Assembly: GCF_003290025.1 (NCBI RefSeq)
Contig: NZ_QNHG01000008.1
Location: 95,847 to 159,846, forward strand
Direction: 5' to 3'
DNA: 64,000 nt
Source: Pseudogemmobacter bohemicus
Lineage (GTDB): Bacteria; Pseudomonadota; Alphaproteobacteria; Rhodobacterales; Rhodobacteraceae
The notes under the pieces were generated by a model, which was not told where the DNA came from, did no database searches, and worked only from the letters and a program-made list of their open reading frames with translations. Positions 54,242 to 63,368 of the stretch are shown here, piece after piece (position 1 is the first letter of the stretch; each line of letters starts with the position of its first letter). Made by a program: the position numbers and the translations under genes.

Positions 54242-55636
54242 ATGAGCCATAGCCTCACCAACCATCTGTTCCACCAGATGAAGATCGGCGACCGTGCCAG
54301 TCTCAGTCGCCATGTCGGCCCCGAGGATATTGCGCTGTTCGCAGCCGTTTCGGGTGATGCGAACCCCGCCCATCTTGATCCCGGTTTCGCCGCGCATGGG
54401 CCTTTTGGCCATGTGGTGATCCATGGCATGTGGACGGCTGCGCTGATCTCGGGGGTGCTTGGCACCCGCCTGCCGGGGCCGGGGACGATCTATCTTGACC
54501 AGCAGATCCGCTTTCAAAAGCCGGTGTCCCCCGGCGATACCATAGCTGCCGAGGTCGAAGTGGCTGAACTGATCGAGGGCAAAAACCGTGTCCGTCTGAC
54601 CACCACCGCCCGCAATCAGCTGGGCGAGGTGGTGCTTTCGGGTGAGGCCCTGGTGCTTGCGCCGCTTGAACAACTGACCTGGGTGCCCGGGAACCTTCCC
54701 GAGGCGGTGATCCTGCCGAAAGGACGCTGGCAGGGCTTTGTCGAAGAGGCCCGGGCCCTGCCGCCGGTCAGCGCGGCGGTGGTGCATCCCTGTTCGAAAT
54801 CCGCGATCCTTGGCGCGGTTGAGGTCAGGGATGAGGGCCTTCTGGATCCGATCCTGATCGGCCCCGGCGCAAAGATCCGCGCGGCGGCAGAGGAGGCCGG
54901 GGTCTCGCTCGACGGTTTCCGGATCGAAGAGGTTGAACACAGCCATGCGGCGGCGGCGCGGGCGGTGGAACTTGCCGCGAAGGGTGAGGTCCAGGTGCTG
55001 GTCAAGGGCAGTCTGCATTCGGATGAGCTGCTGGCCGCCGTGGTCTCGAAAACCGGGGGTCTGCGCACGGAACGACGGATCAGCCATGTCTATGCGATGG
55101 ATGTGCCGGCCTATGGCAAGCCCGTGATCGTCACCGATGCCGCGATCAATATCGCGCCGACGCTCGAGGATAAGCGCGACATCTGCCAGAATGCTGTCGA
55201 TCTGATGCGGCTCCTGGGGCGTGATCAGCCGAAAGTCGCGGTGCTGGCGGCGGTCGAGACGGTGAACCCGATGATGCCCGCCACGCTGGATGCCGCCGCG
55301 CTGACGGTGATGGCGGCGCGCGGCCAGATCACCGGCGCGCTGGTCGACGGGCCGCTGGCCTTTGACAATGCGATCAGCCCCGAGGCGGCGGCGACCAAGG
55401 GCATCACCTCTCAGGTGGCGGGCGAGGCCGATATCCTGGTGGTGCCGGATCTTGAGGCCGGGAATATGCTCGCCAAACAGCTGATCTATTTCGCAGGGGC
55501 GACGGCGGCGGGGCTGGTGCTGGGCGCGCGGGTGCCTATCGTGCTGACCAGCCGCGCCGATCCTTTGTCGGCCCGTATCGCCTCGGCCGCGCTGGCGAAA
55601 CTGGTCGCGATCCGCAAGGCGGAGGCGAATGCATGA
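54242..55636 (+). CDS. MaoC-like hydratase fused to phosphate acetyl/butyryltransferase
   Basis: 464 residues from ATG 54242. Residues 1-145 are a MaoC/PhaJ hot-dog domain (SGDANPAHLDPGFA with the catalytic D and H, HGMWTAALISGVLG). Residues about 150-464 are a phosphate acetyl/butyryltransferase domain (SKSAILGAVEV, LVKGSLHSDELLAAV, NAISPEAAATKGI, VVPDLEAGNMLAKQL). The fusion could make (R)-3-hydroxyacyl-CoA for PHA and interconvert acyl-CoA with acyl-phosphate. It overlaps ackA by ATGA. Confidence 0.88.
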   Translation: MSHSLTNHLFHQMKIGDRASLSRHVGPEDIALFAAVSGDANPAHLDPGFAAHGPFGHVVIHGMWTAALISGVLGTRLPGPGTIYLDQQIRFQKPVSPGDTIAAEVEVAELIEGKNRVRLTTTARNQLGEVVLSGEALVLAPLEQLTWVPGNLPEAVILPKGRWQGFVEEARALPPVSAAVVHPCSKSAILGAVEVRDEGLLDPILIGPGAKIRAAAEEAGVSLDGFRIEEVEHSHAAAARAVELAAKGEVQVLVKGSLHSDELLAAVVSKTGGLRTERRISHVYAMDVPAYGKPVIVTDAAINIAPTLEDKRDICQNAVDLMRLLGRDQPKVAVLAAVETVNPMMPATLDAAALTVMAARGQITGALVDGPLAFDNAISPEAAATKGITSQVAGEADILVVPDLEAGNMLAKQLIYFAGATAAGLVLGARVPIVLTSRADPLSARIASAALAKLVAIRKAEANA

Positions 55637-56802
55637 CCCGCGATCTGATCCTGACCTTCAATGCCGGCTCTTCGACCATCAAACTGGGCTTTTACGCGCT
55701 GGAGATCGCCGGGCCGCGCCCGCTGGCCTCTGGCGTGATCGATTTCCGCGATGCGCCTTTCGCGGTGCGTCTGAAGCGGGAGGATGAGACGCTCTCCGGT
55801 CCGATCAGTGCCGATCCGGGCGATCTGACGGCGGTTCTGAACCAGGCTTTCGCCTGGCTTTCCGGGCAGTTCGACCTCTCGCGCCTCGCGGTGATCGGGC
55901 ATCGGGTGGTGCATGGCGGGGATGTTTTCAAAGGCCCGGCGCGGATCACCGATCAGGTGATCGCCCAGATCGACGCGCTGGCGCGGCTGGCGCCCTTGCA
56001 TCAGCCGCAGAGCCTCGCGCTGATCCGCGCGATGCGGGCGCTTTACCCGGATGTGCCGCAGACCGCCTCTTTCGACACGGCATTTCACGCGACCAACCCG
56101 CCCCTGATGCGCCGCTTTGCCATCCCGCGCGCGCTTTATGACCAGGGGGTCAAGCGCTACGGTTTTCACGGGTTGTCTTACCGCTATATCGCCGGGCAAC
56201 TGGGCGATCTGGACCCGGATGCGAGGGTGATCGCCGCCCATCTGGGCAGCGGTGCCAGCCTTTGCGCGATCCGGGGCGGCGAGAGCATCGACAGCTCGAT
56301 GGGGTTTTCGACGCTGGACGGAATCCCGATGGCAACGCGTTCAGGCGCGCTGGACCCTGGTGTCATCCTGCATCTGATGGGCGAGATGGGGCAAAGCCTG
56401 AAACAGGTCGAGACCATGCTTTACCGCGAAAGCGGGCTGCTTGGCGTCTCCGGCTTTGAGGCTGACAGTCGCGAGCTGATGGCCAGCCCCCGCCCCGAGG
56501 CTGCCGAGGCGATTGACCTTTTCTGCCTGCGCATCGCGGGCGAGGTGGCGCGGCTGGCCGCCAGCATGGGCGGCATCGATGCCATCGTCTTCACCGCAGG
56601 GATCGGTGAACACCAGCCCGACATCCGCGCCCGCGTGGCCGCGCGTCTGGCATGGGTGGGGGCAGATCTTGACCCAAAGGCCAATGCGGCGGGTCTGCGC
56701 CGGATCAGCAAGGCAACCAGCCGCGTGAAACTCCTCGTCATTCCGACCGATGAGGAAAGCATCATCGCCCGCGAGGCAGCAAGCGAGGGAACAGAGACAT
56801 GA
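55633..56802 (+). CDS. ackA: acetate/butyrate-type kinase
   Basis: 389 residues, normal length. ASKHA-fold motifs: TFNAGSSTIKLG, GHRVVHGG, AHLGSGASL, FSTLDGIPMATRSGALDP and FTAGIGEHQPDIRA. It makes ATP from acyl-phosphate. Downstream of a phosphotransacetylase domain, it completes a substrate-level phosphorylation module. It overlaps the FabI-like gene by 4 bp. Confidence 0.9.
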   Translation: MTRDLILTFNAGSSTIKLGFYALEIAGPRPLASGVIDFRDAPFAVRLKREDETLSGPISADPGDLTAVLNQAFAWLSGQFDLSRLAVIGHRVVHGGDVFKGPARITDQVIAQIDALARLAPLHQPQSLALIRAMRALYPDVPQTASFDTAFHATNPPLMRRFAIPRALYDQGVKRYGFHGLSYRYIAGQLGDLDPDARVIAAHLGSGASLCAIRGGESIDSSMGFSTLDGIPMATRSGALDPGVILHLMGEMGQSLKQVETMLYRESGLLGVSGFEADSRELMASPRPEAAEAIDLFCLRIAGEVARLAASMGGIDAIVFTAGIGEHQPDIRARVAARLAWVGADLDPKANAAGLRRISKATSRVKLLVIPTDEESIIAREAASEGTET

Positions 56803-57563
56803 TTGATCTGACGGGCAAACGCGGCCTCGTGGTCGGTGTGGCGAATGAGGCGAGCATTGCCGCCGGCTGCGCCCGGGCTTTTCGCGCGGCAGGGGCAGAG
56901 CTGGCGCTGACCTGTCTGAATGAAAAGGCGCGGCCCTGGGTGGCGCCGGTGGCCGAAGAGGTGGGCGCAGACTTGCTGCTCTCTTGCGATGTGCGCGAGC
57001 CGGGCCAGCTGGAAGCGGTGTTTGACCGTATCACCGCCGAATGGGGGCGGCTCGATTTCCTGCTCCATGCCATTGCCTTCGCGCCGAAGGAGGATCTGCA
57101 GACCAGCGTGGTCAATGCGTCGGCCGAGGGGTTTGCGCTGGCGATGGATGTCTCCTGCCATTCCTTCCTGCGCATGGCGCGGCTGGCGCGGCCCCTGATG
57201 CAGGGCGGCGGCGCGCTGATCACCGTCAGCTTTTACGGCGCGGATCGGGTGGTCGAGAATTACAACCTCATGGGGCCGGTCAAGGCGGCGCTGGAGGCTT
57301 CGGTCCGCTATACCGCCGCCGATCTCGCGGGCGAAGGCATCCGGGCATTTTCGCTGTCCACAGGGCCGGTGAAGACCCGGGCGGCCTCGGGGATCGGGCG
57401 GTTCGATGCGCTGATGGATGAGGTCCGCGCCCGCACGCCCTCGGGTCGGCTGGTGAGCATCGAAGAGATCGGCGCGCTGGCGGCCTTCCTTGCCAGCGAG
57501 GCCGCCGCCCCGATGAGCGGCTCGGTCGTCTATGCCGATAACGGGTTCCACACCACCGCCTGA
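56799..57563 (+). CDS. FabI-like enoyl-ACP/acyl reductase (SDR)
   Basis: 254 residues. FabI-type cofactor loop GVANEASIAAGCAR, HAIAFAPKEDL, and the Y-x6-K active site in ENYNLMGPVKAALE. A housekeeping fabI would normally be elsewhere; here it is in the PHA/Ack operon, so it may reduce enoyl-CoA/ACP intermediates for NADH disposal or membrane remodelling. That is inference from context. Confidence 0.85.
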   Translation: MIDLTGKRGLVVGVANEASIAAGCARAFRAAGAELALTCLNEKARPWVAPVAEEVGADLLLSCDVREPGQLEAVFDRITAEWGRLDFLLHAIAFAPKEDLQTSVVNASAEGFALAMDVSCHSFLRMARLARPLMQGGGALITVSFYGADRVVENYNLMGPVKAALEASVRYTAADLAGEGIRAFSLSTGPVKTRAASGIGRFDALMDEVRARTPSGRLVSIEEIGALAAFLASEAAAPMSGSVVYADNGFHTTA

Positions 57564-57612
57564 CGGCAAGGCCGCGCCCTTGACCGGGGCGGAGATCCGG
57601 GGCAAAGCCAGA

Positions 57613-57626
57613 TCAACATGAGTTGA
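57613..57626. promoter_or_regulatory. TCAAC-palindrome, copy 2
   Basis: TCAACAT-GAGTTGA matches the phaC upstream palindrome at 12 of 14 bases and lies 25 bp before the gltS GTG. A shared regulator for the two transcripts is possible. Confidence 0.45.
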
Positions 57627-57650
57627 CAATTCCCTGACAGGCCCTGCCGC

Positions 57651-58856
57651 GTGACCTTCCTTTCGGTTCATCCCTTCCTTTCGTTCAATCTCGCCGTGGT
57701 TCTGCTGATCCTTGGCAAGATACTGACGCTGAACCTTGATCTCTTGCGCCGCTATTCCATCCCGGAACCGGTGGCGGGCGGGTTTCTCTGCATTGCAGTG
57801 ACGGGGGGCCTTTGGGCGGTCTTCGATCTGCGCGTCGCGTTCGAGGTCGGAATCCGCGATTTTCTGCTGCTGGTTTTCTTTGCCGGGATCGGGCTGAAAT
57901 CCGATATACGCACCTTGCTTGCCGGGGGCAGGCCGCTGGTGATCCTGCTGGTCCTCGCCACCGGATTCATCCTCTTGCAGAACTTCGCGGGCATGGGGCT
58001 GGCCGGGCTTTTCGGGATGGCGCCGCAGGCCGGGCTGATGGTCGGCTCGGTCTCGCTGACTGGCGGGGTGGGGACGACGCTGGCCTGGGCGCCGATCTTC
58101 GCCGAACGGCTTGGCATCAGCAACGCGCTGGAGCTGGGCGTTGCCGCCAATACCGTCGGGCTGATCGCGGCCTGTGTGATCGGCGGGCCGATTGCGGCGC
58201 TGCTGATCCGGCGGGGCGGGCTGAAGGCCGAGGGCAGGCGCGATCTGGATATCGGCGTTCCGAATGAGGGGCGCGCGGTCAGGATGGACTACTTCTGTAT
58301 CCTCTGGGCGATTTTGGCGCTGAATGTCACGGTGCTGCTCGGGCTGGCGCTGCATGAGGCAATCGCGGCCGCAGGCGTAACGCTGCCGGCCTTTGTCAGC
58401 TGCCTTGTTGCCGGGATCATTCTGCGCAACCTCTTGCCGCTGGCGCCTAGGCGGCTGGTGCGCCGGGTCTGGCCGGGGGTGGATGATGCCCTGGCGCTGA
58501 TCTCGGATCTCTCGCTGGGGCTTTTCCTGATCATGGCGCTGATGGGGTTGCAGATCTGGGAGCTGAGCGGCGTGTTGCTGTTCATCACCGTGGCGCTGGT
58601 GGTGCAGGTCCTGCTGACGGTCGGGTTCACGATCTGGGTCGTCTTCCCGGCAATGGGGCGCGATTATGAGGCGGCAGTGATCTCGGCCGGGTTTGGCGGC
58701 ATCACGCTGGGCTCAACCGCCACGGCAATTGCCAATATGACCGCCGTGGCGCAACAACATGGCGCGGCGCACCGCGCCTTTGTCATCGTGCCGCTGGTCT
58801 GCGGCTTTTTCATCGATATCGTCAATGCGCTGATCATCTCGGCGCTGGTTGGCTAG
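57651..58856 (+). CDS. gltS: GltS-family sodium/glutamate symporter
   Basis: 401 residues from GTG 57651, about 11 helices. GltS signature stretches: IPEPVAGGFLCIAVTGGL, MVGSVSLTGGVGTTLAWAP, VAANTVGLIAACVIGGPIAALL, and the repeated VISAGFGGITLGSTATAIANM. It imports glutamate with Na+. It is one base before the next gene's ATG, so it is co-transcribed with the phosphate symporter. Confidence 0.88.
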   Translation: MTFLSVHPFLSFNLAVVLLILGKILTLNLDLLRRYSIPEPVAGGFLCIAVTGGLWAVFDLRVAFEVGIRDFLLLVFFAGIGLKSDIRTLLAGGRPLVILLVLATGFILLQNFAGMGLAGLFGMAPQAGLMVGSVSLTGGVGTTLAWAPIFAERLGISNALELGVAANTVGLIAACVIGGPIAALLIRRGGLKAEGRRDLDIGVPNEGRAVRMDYFCILWAILALNVTVLLGLALHEAIAAAGVTLPAFVSCLVAGIILRNLLPLAPRRLVRRVWPGVDDALALISDLSLGLFLIMALMGLQIWELSGVLLFITVALVVQVLLTVGFTIWVVFPAMGRDYEAAVISAGFGGITLGSTATAIANMTAVAQQHGAAHRAFVIVPLVCGFFIDIVNALIISALVG

Positions 58857-58857
58857 G

Positions 58858-60468
58858 ATGGAGAGCGCGGGTATCTGGGCCTCGCTCCTGGGCGGGATCG
58901 GGCTGTTTCTGCTGGGGATGCAGATGATGACGGCGGGGCTGACCCAGGCCGCGGGCCCGGCCCTGCGCTCGGGGCTGGAATTCGCCACCCGCTCGCGCCT
59001 GCGCGCCTTCGCGGTCGGGACGGGGATCACCGCCCTCACACAATCCTCCAGCGCGGTGACGGTCGCAAGCATCGGTTTCGCCAATGCGGGCCTCGTGAGT
59101 TTCGCCAACCTGGTCTGGGTGATCTATGGCACCAGTCTTGGCAATACGATGACCGGCTGGATCGTCGCGCTGATGGGGGCAAAGTTCAGCATCGGTGCGC
59201 TGGCGCTGCCTTTCCTGGGCCTTGGCATGATCGCACGGCTTTTGCTGCGCGGGCGCGAACGCGCGGCGGGACTGGGCGAGGCGCTGGCGGGATTTGGCGC
59301 GTTTTTCCTTGGGATCGGCACTTTGCAGGTGGCGTTTTCCGGCCTGACGCCGCAGATCCTTGCCCTGACCGAACCGCTTGCCGGGGCAGGGTGGGAGCGC
59401 CCGGCTTTTGTTGGCCTTGGCATTGCCATCACCCTTCTGACGCAAAGCTCCAGTGCGACAATCACCCTTGTCCTCGGGGCCGCCGCCGGTGGGGCGCTTG
59501 GCTTCAGCCAGGCGGCGGCGCTGATCATCGGGGCGAGTATCGGCACCACCTCGACCGCCGCTTTCGCCGCCATCGGGGCCACCAGCGCGGCAAAGCGGAT
59601 CGCGACCAGCCATGTCGCTTTCAACATCCTCGCGGGCGGGGTGGCGGTTCTGATCCTGCCGATCCTTGCGTGGCTCTGTCTCTGGCTTGTCGGCGGCGAG
59701 GCGAATATCGTCACTGGCCTCGCGCTGTTTCACATGCTTTACATCCTGATCGGCGCGCTGGTGATGATCCCGCTGAACCCGGTCTTCCTGCATATCCTGA
59801 CCACCCGCTTCCGGGCCGGAGAGGATGAGATCGACCGGCCGCGCTATGTCGATGCCACCCTGTCGCAGCTGCCGGAGCTGGCATTGCGGGCCCTCGCGCT
59901 GGAATTCTCACGTTTGCTGCGCGAGTATTTCGCCCTGGCCCGCGCAAGGGTGGAGGGCCAGGCGCTGCCGCCCGATGCGCTGGCGGATCTCGCTTCGCTG
60001 GGGGAGAGGCTGCGCGATCAGCTGGCCGAGGTCGGGCGCAACCCCCTGCCGCCTGCGCAGGTGGCGGTGCTGTCCGATGGTCTGCGGGTGTTGATCTGGC
60101 TGGATGAGATGTCACGCCAGATCGCGGCTTTGGCGCCGCCGCCGAAATCCCGGGTGCAACCGGATGAGGCCGCTCTCGCCAGAGAGGTGATGGTTCTGGG
60201 CGATCTGCTGCAGATCCCGGTCGAACCGGCCCTGCGCCACCGGCTGGAGGCACGGGTTGCCGATGCCCGCACCGCCTATGAGCAGATCAAGACCGATCTG
60301 CTGGACCGCATGGCCCATGGCACCGTTGATTTCCGCGAGGCCGAGCAGGCGATCAACCATGGCAAGGCGCTCTCCGACCTTGCCGTGCTGGTGGCCAAGA
60401 TCCAGTCGGTTCTGATCCCCTGGCTTGACCGGGAGCAACTGGCCGGAGCCGTGCCCGGTTCTGGCTGA
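58858..60468 (+). CDS. Na/Pi symporter family protein with PhoU-like tail
   Basis: 536 residues from ATG 58858 (an upstream TTG at 58849 overlaps gltS). The Na/Pi-cotransport repeats TGITALTQSSSAVTVASI and LGIAITLLTQSSSATITLVL (the QSSS motif pair) lie in the first 310 residues. A helical PhoU-like C-terminal domain of about 200 residues follows. It is typical of the NptA/YjbB type, which exports or imports phosphate with Na+. Confidence 0.88.
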   Translation: MESAGIWASLLGGIGLFLLGMQMMTAGLTQAAGPALRSGLEFATRSRLRAFAVGTGITALTQSSSAVTVASIGFANAGLVSFANLVWVIYGTSLGNTMTGWIVALMGAKFSIGALALPFLGLGMIARLLLRGRERAAGLGEALAGFGAFFLGIGTLQVAFSGLTPQILALTEPLAGAGWERPAFVGLGIAITLLTQSSSATITLVLGAAAGGALGFSQAAALIIGASIGTTSTAAFAAIGATSAAKRIATSHVAFNILAGGVAVLILPILAWLCLWLVGGEANIVTGLALFHMLYILIGALVMIPLNPVFLHILTTRFRAGEDEIDRPRYVDATLSQLPELALRALALEFSRLLREYFALARARVEGQALPPDALADLASLGERLRDQLAEVGRNPLPPAQVAVLSDGLRVLIWLDEMSRQIAALAPPPKSRVQPDEAALAREVMVLGDLLQIPVEPALRHRLEARVADARTAYEQIKTDLLDRMAHGTVDFREAEQAINHGKALSDLAVLVAKIQSVLIPWLDREQLAGAVPGSG

Positions 60469-60506
60469 TCGTGTGAAGGACTTCGAAACAGATTTGTCAT
60501 CACTTG

Positions 60507-60520
60507 TTGATTCAGATCAA
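60507..60520 (+). promoter_or_regulatory. FNR-type box of arc operon with -10 at 60543
   Basis: TTGAT-TCAG-ATCAA is a perfect FNR consensus. TATACA at 60543-60548 is a good -10, giving a predicted start near 60555 and placing the box centre (60513.5) at -41.5, the class II position. The leader is then about 130 nt to the antiporter ATG at 60686. Confidence 0.85.
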
Positions 60521-60685
60521 TTTACGTGTCCGGCTTGCGATCTATACATCTTCTGATTGCGGCGCTTCCGCAAATCTGCCCGGAAATTTCCCAGGGGCGG
60601 CGCGCCGCCCTGTGTCCGGGCGGTCATTCGGCCAGTGACGGGCTCTGCCCTGCCAGCCCATATCGGTTTCCCGGAGGAGGTAATT

Positions 60686-62116
60686 ATGGACGACCAGGAC
60701 AGGCCCACATCGCGGGCACTCCGTTTCCCATCGGCTTTTACCATTCTGTTTGGTCTGATCATCCTTGTCGCGGCCATGACCTGGATCGTGCCTGCAGGTC
60801 AGTATGAGCGTATCCACAGTGAGGCACTGGACCGCGATGTCCCCGTTGCGGGCACCTATGCGGCGGTCGAGGCGAACCCGCAGGGCATCACCGATGTGCT
60901 GATGGCACCGATTGCCGGGCTTTATGATCCGGCAACCAATCAGGCCAACGCCATCGACGTTGCGGTTTTCGTGCTGGTGATCGGGGGGTTCATCGGTGTG
61001 GTTGCTGCGACCGGCGCGATCAATGCCGGGATCGGCGGCGCGATGGTGGCGCTGAAAGGGCGTGAGAAATGGATGATCCCGGTGCTGATGGCGGTCTTCG
61101 CCTTTGGCGGCACCACCTATGGCATGGCCGAGGAGACGCTTGCCTTCTACGTCCTGCTGATCCCGATCATGCTGGCGGCGCGTTATGATGCGGTGACGGC
61201 GGTGGCGATCATCCTGCTGGGTGCCGGCATCGGCGTGCTGGGCTCTACCGTCAATGCCTTTGCCACCGTCATTGCCTCAGAGGCGGCCGGGGTGCCCTTC
61301 ACCAAAGGCCTTGTGTTGCGGCTGGTGATCCTGGGCCTGTGCTGGCTGGTCTCGGTCATCTATGTGATGCGCTATGCCGAAAAGGTCCGGCAGGATCCGA
61401 CGAAATCGCTGGTCTATGACATGAAGGCCGCGAATGAGGCGCATTTCCTCAGCGCGCATCAGGGCGACAGGATCGACTTCACCCTGACGCATAAGCTGGT
61501 GCTGGGAATCTTTGGCGCAAGCTTCCTGATCATGGTCTGGGGCGTTGTCAAAGGCGGCTGGTGGATGGGCGAGATGAGCGCCTTCTTCCTTGCTGCCGCC
61601 ATTCTCGTGGGCTTTGTCGCGCGCTCCGGCGAGAAGAATTTCGTCGATGCCTTCGTCAATGGGGCGAGAGACCTTCTGGGTGTGGCGCTGATCATCGGGC
61701 TGGCGCGTGGCATTGTCGTCATCATGGATGCGGGGCGGATCACCGATACCGTGCTGCACTGGGCCGAGCTGTCGGTCGGCGGCCTGGGCGAAGTGGCCTT
61801 CATCAATGTGATGTACTGGCTGCAGGTGCTGATGTCCTTCTTCGTGCCCTCATCCTCGGGCCTCGCAGTGCTCTCGATGCCGATCATGGCACCTGTCGCC
61901 GATTTCGCGGGCGTCGGACGTGATCTGGTCGTTACCGCCTTTCAGTCGGCCAATGGTCTGGTGAATCTGATCAACCCGACTTTCGCGGTGGTGATGGGCG
62001 CCCTGGCCATCGGGCGGGTGCCCTATGAGCGCTGGCTGCGATTCATGGCACCGCTGCTCCTCATCCTGACCATCATCATCATGGCGAGCCTCAGCATCGC
62101 CACCCTGATCGCCTGA
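60686..62116 (+). CDS. YfcC/ArcD-type amino-acid antiporter
   Basis: 476 residues from ATG 60686, with GGAGGAGG upstream. About 12 helices; N-terminal FPSAFTILFGLIILVAAMTW, the family stretch GGTTYGMAEETLAFY, and the late motif FFVPSSSGLAVLSMPIMAP. YfcC/ArcD2-type carriers swap arginine for ornithine. Next to arcA and arcB this is the likely arginine/ornithine antiporter of the deiminase pathway. Confidence 0.88.
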   Translation: MDDQDRPTSRALRFPSAFTILFGLIILVAAMTWIVPAGQYERIHSEALDRDVPVAGTYAAVEANPQGITDVLMAPIAGLYDPATNQANAIDVAVFVLVIGGFIGVVAATGAINAGIGGAMVALKGREKWMIPVLMAVFAFGGTTYGMAEETLAFYVLLIPIMLAARYDAVTAVAIILLGAGIGVLGSTVNAFATVIASEAAGVPFTKGLVLRLVILGLCWLVSVIYVMRYAEKVRQDPTKSLVYDMKAANEAHFLSAHQGDRIDFTLTHKLVLGIFGASFLIMVWGVVKGGWWMGEMSAFFLAAAILVGFVARSGEKNFVDAFVNGARDLLGVALIIGLARGIVVIMDAGRITDTVLHWAELSVGGLGEVAFINVMYWLQVLMSFFVPSSSGLAVLSMPIMAPVADFAGVGRDLVVTAFQSANGLVNLINPTFAVVMGALAIGRVPYERWLRFMAPLLLILTIIIMASLSIATLIA

Positions 62117-62131
62117 GAAAGGAAACCTGAC

Positions 62132-63358
62132 ATGACACTCAGCTATGGGGTCCATTCCGAGATCGGCAAGCTGCGCCGGGTTCTTGTCCACCGTCCGGGT
62201 GCCGCCCTGTCGCGGCTGACGCCGTCGAACTGCCATGACCTGCTGTTTGACGATGTCATCTGGGTCAAACAGGCCCGCGCCGATCACATGGAATTCGTCG
62301 ATGCCATGCGCTACCGCGGCGCCGATGTGGTCTTTCTGCGCGATCTGCTGGTCGAGACGCTGGAGATCCCCGAGGCCCGGGCCTGGCTGCTTGAGCGACG
62401 CGTCAGTGAAGACAGCGTCGGTGTTGGTCTCGCCGATGAACTGCGCGCCCATATGATGGAAATGAAGGCCGATCCGCTTTCGCTGATCCTTCTGGGTGGC
62501 ATGAACCGGGCCGAGCTGCCACTGGCCGATGGCGGGCTGCTTGGCCCAACCCTGCGGCCCGAGGATTTCGTGCTGCCGCCGCTGCCGAACCATCTTTTTA
62601 CCCGCGACACCACCTGCTGGATCTATGGCGGCGTCACGCTGAATCCGATGCGCTGGAATGCACGCAAGCTGGAGACGGTGAATATCGCCGCGATCTACCG
62701 CTTCCACCCCGATTTCCGCGATGCCGATTTCCGCGTCTGGTGGGGTGATCCCGACCAGGATCACGGCGCAGCCACACTGGAGGGCGGCGATGTGATGCCG
62801 ATCGGCAATGGCACAGTGCTGGTGGGGATGAGCGAGCGCACCACCGCCCAGGCCGTTGGCCAGCTGGCCCGCGCCCTTTTCGCGCAGGGCGGGGCAGAGC
62901 GGGTCATCGCCTGCAAGATGCCGGTTGACCGGGCCTCGATGCATCTCGACACGGTTTTCACCTTCTGCGACCGCGATCTGGTCACGCTTTTCGCCGATGT
63001 CGCCACAAAGATAGTGCCCTATTCAATCCGCCCCGGAGAAAAGCCCGGCACGCTCGACATCCGCGAAGAAAGCCGCTCGCTGGTCGAGGTCGCCGCCGAG
63101 GCGCTTGGCCTGAAAAAGCTGCGCGTGGTCGAAACCGGCGGCAATTCCTATGTTGCCGAGCGCGAGCAATGGGATGACGGCAACAATGTTGTCGCGCTCG
63201 AACCGGGGGTGGTCGTGGGCTATGACCGCAATACCTATACCAACACGCAGCTCAGGAAGGCCGGGGTCGAGGTCATCACCATTCCGGGCGCAGAACTTGG
63301 TCGGGGTCGCGGTGGCGGTCACTGCATGACCTGCCCGCTGATCCGCGATCCGGCATAA
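62132..63358 (+). CDS. arcA: arginine deiminase
   Basis: 408 residues. The catalytic motif set is complete: [31 protein letters not shown] and the C-terminal nucleophile region [10 protein letters not shown]. It hydrolyses arginine to citrulline and ammonia. AGGAAACC precedes ATG 62132. It is between the antiporter and arcB in one transcript. Confidence 0.95.
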   Translation: MTLSYGVHSEIGKLRRVLVHRPGAALSRLTPSNCHDLLFDDVIWVKQARADHMEFVDAMRYRGADVVFLRDLLVETLEIPEARAWLLERRVSEDSVGVGLADELRAHMMEMKADPLSLILLGGMNRAELPLADGGLLGPTLRPEDFVLPPLPNHLFTRDTTCWIYGGVTLNPMRWNARKLETVNIAAIYRFHPDFRDADFRVWWGDPDQDHGAATLEGGDVMPIGNGTVLVGMSERTTAQAVGQLARALFAQGGAERVIACKMPVDRASMHLDTVFTFCDRDLVTLFADVATKIVPYSIRPGEKPGTLDIREESRSLVEVAAEALGLKKLRVVETGGNSYVAEREQWDDGNNVVALEPGVVVGYDRNTYTNTQLRKAGVEVITIPGAELGRGRGGGHCMTCPLIRDPA

Positions 63359-63368
63359 GGAGGATATC

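Noticed and set aside
56421-58355. 644-codon open frame on the minus strand across ackA, fabI and gltS
   Set aside because: It crosses three well-supported genes on the other strand and is rich in arginine/glutamine/histidine, as expected of a shadow frame.
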